9,327 bases of DNA from the NCBI GenBank assembly GCA_026415535.1, contig JAOAGX010000070.1, forward strand, positions 1 through 9,327. Direction: 5' to 3'. This document shows positions 5,621 to 9,327 of this stretch, piece after piece (position 1 is the first letter of the stretch; each line of letters begins with the position of its first letter). Under the pieces are notes generated by a model. That model was not told where the DNA came from, made no database searches, and was given only the letters and a program-made list of their open reading frames with translations. This DNA comes from Armatimonadota bacterium (lineage in GTDB: Bacteria > Armatimonadota > UBA5829). Position numbers and translations under genes: made by a program.

Positions 5621-7954
5621 TCAAGCCCCTTCCATCTTTCTGGCAATTGCCCCGCGCCAGATAGACTCGATCTCACTTATTTTGACGTTGATGACGGGCA
5701 CGTCGTTTACCGAGACCTGCAAAGTATCACCGCCGACCTTTCCAAGAACGGTCATTTCTACTTGCAGGTCGTCGATTATTTCCATCATCTCGCCCAGTTT
5801 CGCTGCTGGCAGAGAAACTACGATTCGCGACTGCGTTTCCGAGAATAGTGCTGCCGACGGTGCGCAGTTTGCCAACAGCGAAATCGACGCGCCCACATTC
5901 CCCAATATACAACCTTCGGCAATAGCAACCGCCAAACCTCCATCCGAACAATCGTGAGCTGATTTTAGAAGCCGACGATCTATGGCGCGGAGAACGGCCT
6001 GATGCACCCGTTTTTCCCGGTCAATGTCCAGGATTGGAGGCCTGCCGACTGCCAACCCGTGGATTGTATTTAGATATTCGCTGCCGCCGAGGGATTCGAT
6101 GTCGCAAGGAGATTCTTCTCTGTGTTCAGAACGGCGAGGTTTGTCACTATAAGTCTGGTGAGAGGCTTCGTTGGCTCGCCAGCCGGAGACAAGAACGATC
6201 ACATCGCCCTCGTCCTTGAAACCGGATGTGCAGCGCTTGTCCACATCGTCAATTAAGCCGAGCATGCCGACGACCGGGGTGGGGTAGACTGCCATCTCCG
6301 GCGTTTCATTGTAGAAGCTGACGTTTCCACTGACCACTGGCGCTTCAAAGAACTCGCATGCATCTGCCATTCCTTCAACAGCTCGCTTGAATTGCCAGAA
6401 CACCTCCGGTTTCTCGGGGTTACCGAAGTTGAGGCAATCGGTGACGCCCATTGGTCTCGCCCCGGTGCAGGCGAGATTGCGAGCCGCTTCAGCTACGGCG
6501 ATTTGCGCACCTACGTAAGGATCCAGATAGCAGTAGCGGCCGTTGCAGTCGGTCACCAGCGCGATTGCCTTTTTCGTTCCTCGAATTCGGAGCACAGCAG
6601 CATCCGAACCAGGCAGAATAACGGTGTTGGTTTGGACCATGTGATCATACTGTTGATATACCCACTCCTTTGATGCGACCGTCGGCGCGCCAAGAAGTTT
6701 GATAAGAACCTCGTTGTAGTCCGATGGCTCCGGAATTGATGAAAGGTCATAGTCGCGAACGCGAGCAAGGTATTCGGGTTCTTCGGTCTCCAGCTCGTAG
6801 GTCGGAGCCTCCTCGGCAAGCGATTTGGCTGGAACCTGGGCTACAAGGTCGTCTCCGTCGTAGACGCTGACCAGGCCATCATTAGTAACCTCGCCGATTA
6901 CCACGGCATTCAGGCCCCATTTCTTGAACACCGCTGCGACCTCATCCTCGTGGCCTTTTCGAACGATCGCCAGCATCCTTTCTTGGCTTTCGGAGAGCAT
7001 TATCTCGTATGGAGTCATTCCGGTTTCGCGAAGCGGCACCTTTCTTACGTCGATTCTCATTCCGGTCCCGGCCTTTGCAGCGGTCTCGCAAGTGGAGCAA
7101 GTAATTCCGGCGGCCCCCATGTCCTGTATGCCCACAATGAGACCGGTCTTGAGCGCTTCTAGAGTAGCCTCGATCAAGCATTTCTCAGTGAAAGGGTCAC
7201 CGACCTGAACGTTTGACTTGCGGCTTTCGGATTCTTCGGTCAGTTCGACAGAGGCGAAAGTGGCGCCATGTATGCCGTCGCGCCCTGTGCGCGAACCCAC
7301 TAGCATTACCGAATTGCCTGGGCCTGAGGCGCGTGCGTAAGCAACGTCCTCGTGTCTCATAAGGCCGACAGCCATAACGTTTACAAGACAGTTGCCGGTG
7401 TAACAGTCCTCAAAATAGACCTCTCCGCCGACGGTAGGCACGCCCACGCAGTTGCCGTAGAACGCTATACCGCCTATCACGTGTTCGAACAAATATCGAT
7501 TTCGCGCGATATCCAATTTGCCAAAGCGGAGACTGTCCAAACACGCTATGGGTCGAGCGCCCATCGTGAAAATATCGCGCAGAATGCCGCCTACGCCTGT
7601 CGCCGCGCCTTGAAACGGTTCAACAGCCGACGGGTGGTTATGGCTTTCCATCTTCATTGCGATGCCTAGTCCGTCGCCGATATCTATGATGCCGGCGTTT
7701 TCCAGTCCCGTTCCGTCTATAGCCTCGCGATACTTCTTAAAAAGTCTTAGCACGGGTCTCGAATACTTGTATCCGCAGTGCTCGCTCCACATCACCGCGT
7801 ACATGCCGAGCTCGGTGAACGTCGGATGCCGCCCCAGAACCTCGACGACTTTGCGGTACTCATCGTCGCTCATGCTCATCGGTCGATAGACCTCAGGCGG
7901 GATCGGGACAGTGTTGTAAACCGTTCTACTTCCGGGTTCTGTCGTCACAACCAC
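5621..7954 (-). CDS. purL: Phosphoribosylformylglycinamidine synthase subunit PurL (small type)
   Basis: PurL is the ATP-dependent synthetase subunit that converts FGAR to FGAM using ammonia from PurQ, with PurS as bridge. The product has 777 aa. Seen are the catalytic-His region WSEHCGYKYS (His59), the nucleotide/FGAR motif ESHNHPS (103-109) followed by AVEPFQGAATGVGG, the second-repeat motif SGNVSFYNET, GGSEYL (623-628), and SAHDCSDGG (665-673). It has no fused glutaminase domain, so it is the small PurL type. Start is GTG at 7954-7952, fixed by a strong ribosome binding site GAGGTGA six bases upstream; an ATG just upstream runs straight into a stop. Typical small PurLs are nearer 740 aa. 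The excess comes from about 25 N-terminal residues and a polar insert at about 596-620 (SDKPRRSEHREES) just before GGSEYL, where Bacillus PurL has only a few residues. The insert resembles a dispersed repeat translated in frame. Confidence 0.97.
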   Translation of the reverse strand: MVVTTEPGSRTVYNTVPIPPEVYRPMSMSDDEYRKVVEVLGRHPTFTELGMYAVMWSEHCGYKYSRPVLRLFKKYREAIDGTGLENAGIIDIGDGLGIAMKMESHNHPSAVEPFQGAATGVGGILRDIFTMGARPIACLDSLRFGKLDIARNRYLFEHVIGGIAFYGNCVGVPTVGGEVYFEDCYTGNCLVNVMAVGLMRHEDVAYARASGPGNSVMLVGSRTGRDGIHGATFASVELTEESESRKSNVQVGDPFTEKCLIEATLEALKTGLIVGIQDMGAAGITCSTCETAAKAGTGMRIDVRKVPLRETGMTPYEIMLSESQERMLAIVRKGHEDEVAAVFKKWGLNAVVIGEVTNDGLVSVYDGDDLVAQVPAKSLAEEAPTYELETEEPEYLARVRDYDLSSIPEPSDYNEVLIKLLGAPTVASKEWVYQQYDHMVQTNTVILPGSDAAVLRIRGTKKAIALVTDCNGRYCYLDPYVGAQIAVAEAARNLACTGARPMGVTDCLNFGNPEKPEVFWQFKRAVEGMADACEFFEAPVVSGNVSFYNETPEMAVYPTPVVGMLGLIDDVDKRCTSGFKDEGDVIVLVSGWRANEASHQTYSDKPRRSEHREESPCDIESLGGSEYLNTIHGLAVGRPPILDIDREKRVHQAVLRAIDRRLLKSAHDCSDGGLAVAIAEGCILGNVGASISLLANCAPSAALFSETQSRIVVSLPAAKLGEMMEIIDDLQVEMTVLGKVGGDTLQVSVNDVPVINVKISEIESIWRGAIARKMEGA
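6095..6169 (-). repeat. Repeat-like in-frame insert within purL
   Basis: Minus-strand bases 6136-6108 read CGCCGTTCTGAACACAGAGA and then AGAATCTCC. By hand, 22 of 29 positions agree with the widespread repeat form I recall (TGTCATTCTGAGCGAAGCGA, then AGAATCTCC), and 19 of 29 agree with the intergenic copy at 785-813. It adds about 24 residues (596-620) of Arg/Glu/Ser-rich sequence to PurL. Near-identical short flanks, CGAAGCCTC and CGAATCCCTC, bracket it and might be a worn target duplication. Boundaries are approximate. Confidence 0.5.
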
Positions 7955-7960
7955 TACATA

Positions 7961-7967
7961 TCACCTC
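7961..7967 (-). promoter_or_regulatory. Strong ribosome binding site of purL
   Basis: GAGGTGA, complementary to the 16S rRNA tail, lies six bases upstream of the GTG codon at 7954-7952 and decides that non-ATG start. Confidence 0.85.
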
Positions 7968-8038
7968 GAGTTGTGGTTTGAGAGGTTCTTCGGATCTTCA
8001 GACCGCCAGACTTGAAAACTACAAAAACTCTCGCTCCT

Positions 8039-8734
8039 TCAAGTTCTCAAACTTTCCACGATAGACTTGAGTATTAAAACCCCATCAGTGCTGCCAAGAA
8101 CCTCTTCGACGGCTCGTTCTGGATGCGGCATCATGCCAGCCACATTGCCGCGGTCGTTGATGATGCCTGCGATGTTGTTTAGTGATCCGTTTGGGTTTGA
8201 GGACTCGGTGACGTTTCCCTCGTCGTCGCAGTAGCGAAGAATTACGCGATTGTTGTCTTCAAGTGACTTAAGCGTATCCGGATCGGCGTAGTAGTTACCG
8301 CCGTGATGAGCGATTGGGATTCGCAGGACCTGGCCGGGTTCACACAAGCGCGTGAAGTCACTGCCGGTGTTCTCGGCTCTGACGTTAACATATTTGCAAA
8401 TGAACCGCAGGCCGACGTTCGGAATCAATGCGCCGGGCAGCAACTGCGCCTCACATAGTATCTGGAAGCCGTTGCATATTCCTATAACGCGACCACCTTT
8501 ATCGGCGAAATCATGCACAGCATTCATAACGGGACTGAACCGTGCAATGGCGCCAGTCCTTAGGTAGTCGCCGTACGAAAAGCCGCCTGGTAGGATGATA
8601 CAGTCAAATCCGGATAGGTCGGTTTCCTGATGCCAAATGTACTCCACCGGCTGTTTCAGAACGTCGCGAACCGCGTAGTAAGCATCCTGGTCACAGTTCG
8701 AGCCGGGGAATTGTATCACGCCGAATTTCATCAT
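8039..8734 (-). CDS. purQ: Phosphoribosylformylglycinamidine synthase subunit PurQ (glutaminase)
   Basis: PurQ is a class I glutamine amidotransferase that releases ammonia for PurL. From ATG 8734-8732 it has 231 aa, normal for stand-alone PurQ. Seen are the N-terminal signature KFGVIQFPGSNCD, the loop GGFSYGDYLR (50-59), the nucleophile Cys87 in GICNGFQIL, and the catalytic His204/Glu206 in MPHPERA, so the triad is complete. Two ATGs are adjacent (8734 and 8731). GGAG at 8746-8743 is 8 and 11 bases away respectively, favouring the first. A GTG at 8743 overlaps that GGAG and is rejected. The gene lies 57 bp after purS and 84 bp before purL, as expected for the PurSQL complex. Confidence 0.97.
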   Translation of the reverse strand: MMKFGVIQFPGSNCDQDAYYAVRDVLKQPVEYIWHQETDLSGFDCIILPGGFSYGDYLRTGAIARFSPVMNAVHDFADKGGRVIGICNGFQILCEAQLLPGALIPNVGLRFICKYVNVRAENTGSDFTRLCEPGQVLRIPIAHHGGNYYADPDTLKSLEDNNRVILRYCDDEGNVTESSNPNGSLNNIAGIINDRGNVAGMMPHPERAVEEVLGSTDGVLILKSIVESLRT

Positions 8735-8742
8735 CTGTTGCA

Positions 8743-8746
8743 CTCC
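8743..8746 (-). promoter_or_regulatory. Ribosome binding site of purQ
   Basis: GGAG lies 8 bases upstream of the ATG at 8734. It excludes the longer GTG start at 8743, which overlaps it. Confidence 0.6.
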
Positions 8747-8764
8747 GTGCCCCAGCTTCAGTTG

Positions 8765-8788
8765 TCAGCTTGTTCGACTGATAGCTGA
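8765..8788. repeat. Small inverted repeat in the purS-purQ spacer
   Basis: TCAGCT (8765-8770) and AGCTGA (8783-8788) can pair around a 12-nt loop, three bases from the purS stop. The spacer also holds overlapping CAGTTG/ACTGA fragments. It may be a transcript-processing hairpin or chance. Confidence 0.25.
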
Positions 8789-8791
8789 TGG

Positions 8792-9034
8792 TTATCTTTC
8801 TATCTCGAACCTATAAGTTTCCGTGTTGGGGTTCGCTAGAAGCTTGCGGCACATTTCGTCTACGTCTTGCTCGAGCCGGTTGTTGCTGTCTTCTATTTCG
8901 AGCTCGATATACTTGCCGATCCGAACGCCAGTCACGTTCGAGTACCCCAGGTTCTCTAGTGCTCCCTGGACAACCTTGCCTTGAACGTCCAGAAGTGAGG
9001 GTTTGAGAGTTACATATACGTTGACCTTAGCCAT
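8792..9034 (-). CDS. purS: Phosphoribosylformylglycinamidine synthase subunit PurS
   Basis: PurS is an 80-aa structural subunit that dimerises and links PurQ to PurL in the FGAM synthetase complex. The sequence matches the family throughout: KVNVYVTLKPSLLDVQGKVV, then ALENLGY, VRIGKYIELEIE, and a C-terminal DVDEMCRKLLANPNTETYRF. Start is ATG 9034-9032, preceded 8 bases upstream by AAAGG within GAGAAAGG. Length is normal. It is the first complete gene of the pur run in this window; the preceding purB ends 181 bp upstream, so a promoter for purSQLF may lie in that gap. Confidence 0.96.
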   Translation of the reverse strand: MAKVNVYVTLKPSLLDVQGKVVQGALENLGYSNVTGVRIGKYIELEIEDSNNRLEQDVDEMCRKLLANPNTETYRFEIER

Positions 9035-9042
9035 CGTGGCAG

Positions 9043-9050
9043 CCTTTCTC
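9043..9050 (-). promoter_or_regulatory. Ribosome binding site of purS
   Basis: GAGAAAGG ends 8 bases upstream of the purS ATG. The stop of the doubtful 36-aa ORF at 9050-9160 touches its first base. Confidence 0.6.
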
Positions 9051-9120
9051 TAATCGCAAAAGCCGGAATACAAAAAGTCCAATAAGCCGCGAACATCACC
9101 GCTCGTTGATTGCGTAGCGC

Positions 9121-9151
9121 CTTTGGAGTAATCCTTAAACCAAAGCTTTGG
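9121..9151. repeat. Overlapping palindromes upstream of purS
   Basis: CTTTGG (9121-9126), CCAAAG (9140-9145) and CTTTGG (9146-9151) allow two mutually exclusive pairings: a hairpin with a 13-nt loop, or the perfect 12-bp palindrome CCAAAGCTTTGG at 9140-9151. The position between purB and purS would suit an operator or attenuator, but I recognise no known purine regulator site. Confidence 0.35.
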
Positions 9152-9215
9152 ATGCGCCATGCTACACATTCAAGACTGTGGATATCATACTATCTATTCC
9201 AAGGATGGTAGTGCG

Positions 9216-9304
9216 CTAAATGCCTAGCCTAGCAAACACCGTGTCCACGTTTCTTAAATGATGCTCCAGATCGAAGCACTCGTCCAGTTCAGCCGGTGTT
9301 AGCC
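9216..9304 (-). CDS. purB: Adenylosuccinate lyase, last 28 codons only
   Basis: An open frame enters from the right edge and ends with TAG at 9218-9216. The tail LTPAELDECFDLEHHLRNVD followed by TVFARLGI matches the C-terminus of Bacillus-type PurB (pattern ELDxCFDxxxHLxxVDxIFxRLG, recalled). PurB splits SAICAR to AICAR and adenylosuccinate to AMP. The catalytic part is outside the window. Its place directly upstream of purS fits the common purB-(purC)-purS-purQ-purL order, here without purC. The reading frame beyond 9304 is adapter, not gene. Confidence 0.85.
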
Positions 9305-9327
9305 CTGTCTCTTATACACATCTCCGA
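9305..9327. other. Untrimmed Nextera (Tn5) sequencing adapter
   Basis: CTGTCTCTTATACACATCT (9305-9323) is the reverse complement of the 19-bp Tn5 mosaic end used in Nextera libraries. The following CCGA matches the start of the index-7-side adapter. It sits exactly at the contig end, so it is library read-through and not genomic. Genomic sequence ends at about 9304. Confidence 0.97.

Noticed and set aside
8735..8743. GTG at 8743 as the purQ start
   Set aside because: It overlaps the ribosome binding site GGAG, and the conserved N-terminus begins at the ATGs at 8734/8731.
9305..9323. A natural Tn5-type transposon end
   Set aside because: The exact engineered 19-bp mosaic end followed by Nextera adapter bases at the contig terminus points to a library artefact.

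Overview
The window is a bacterial metagenome or draft-genome contig. GC is middling (roughly 50-53% by eye) and every gene I can support lies on the minus strand, so transcription runs from high to low coordinates. In that order the genes are: the last 28 codons of purB, then purS, purQ, purL, purF, cysD, a cysN-cysC fusion (cysNC), and the first 208 codons of a uroporphyrinogen-decarboxylase-family protein that runs off the left edge. The short PurL with separate PurQ and PurS, and the Bacillus-type PurF with a cleaved propeptide and Fe-S cysteines, exclude an enterobacterial host. They fit many deep bacterial phyla and Gram-positives. URO-D-family paralogues are frequent in Armatimonadota-like and related lineages, but I cannot fix the phylum.

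Right half (4140-9304): a de novo purine block. PurS, PurQ and PurL form the FGAM synthetase complex. PurF makes phosphoribosylamine, the first step of the pathway, and PurB acts later. purC, often found between purB and purS, is absent from the 181-bp gap there. Gaps inside the purS-Q-L-F run are 57, 84 and 47 bp, which fits one operon.

Middle (967-3923): sulfate activation. CysD plus the GTPase half of CysNC make APS, and the C-terminal kinase half of CysNC makes PAPS. A 216-bp spacer (3924-4139) separates this pair from purF. I see no convincing riboswitch, tRNA or strong promoter in it.

Left end (1-966): a URO-D-family gene starting at 626, preceded by about 340 bp that carry a dispersed-repeat-like element and a doubtful small ORF.

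The most interesting signal is a set of three short palindrome or repeat-like inserts. One is intergenic (781-819). One lies in frame inside purL (about 6095-6169). One lies in frame inside the URO-D-family gene (about 120-200). The purL and intergenic copies resemble each other and, from memory, a repeat widespread in environmental genomes. Both in-gene copies add about 24-30 polar residues without breaking the frame, which recalls Rickettsia palindromic elements. The last 23 bases (9305-9327) are untrimmed Nextera/Tn5 adapter, not genomic DNA.
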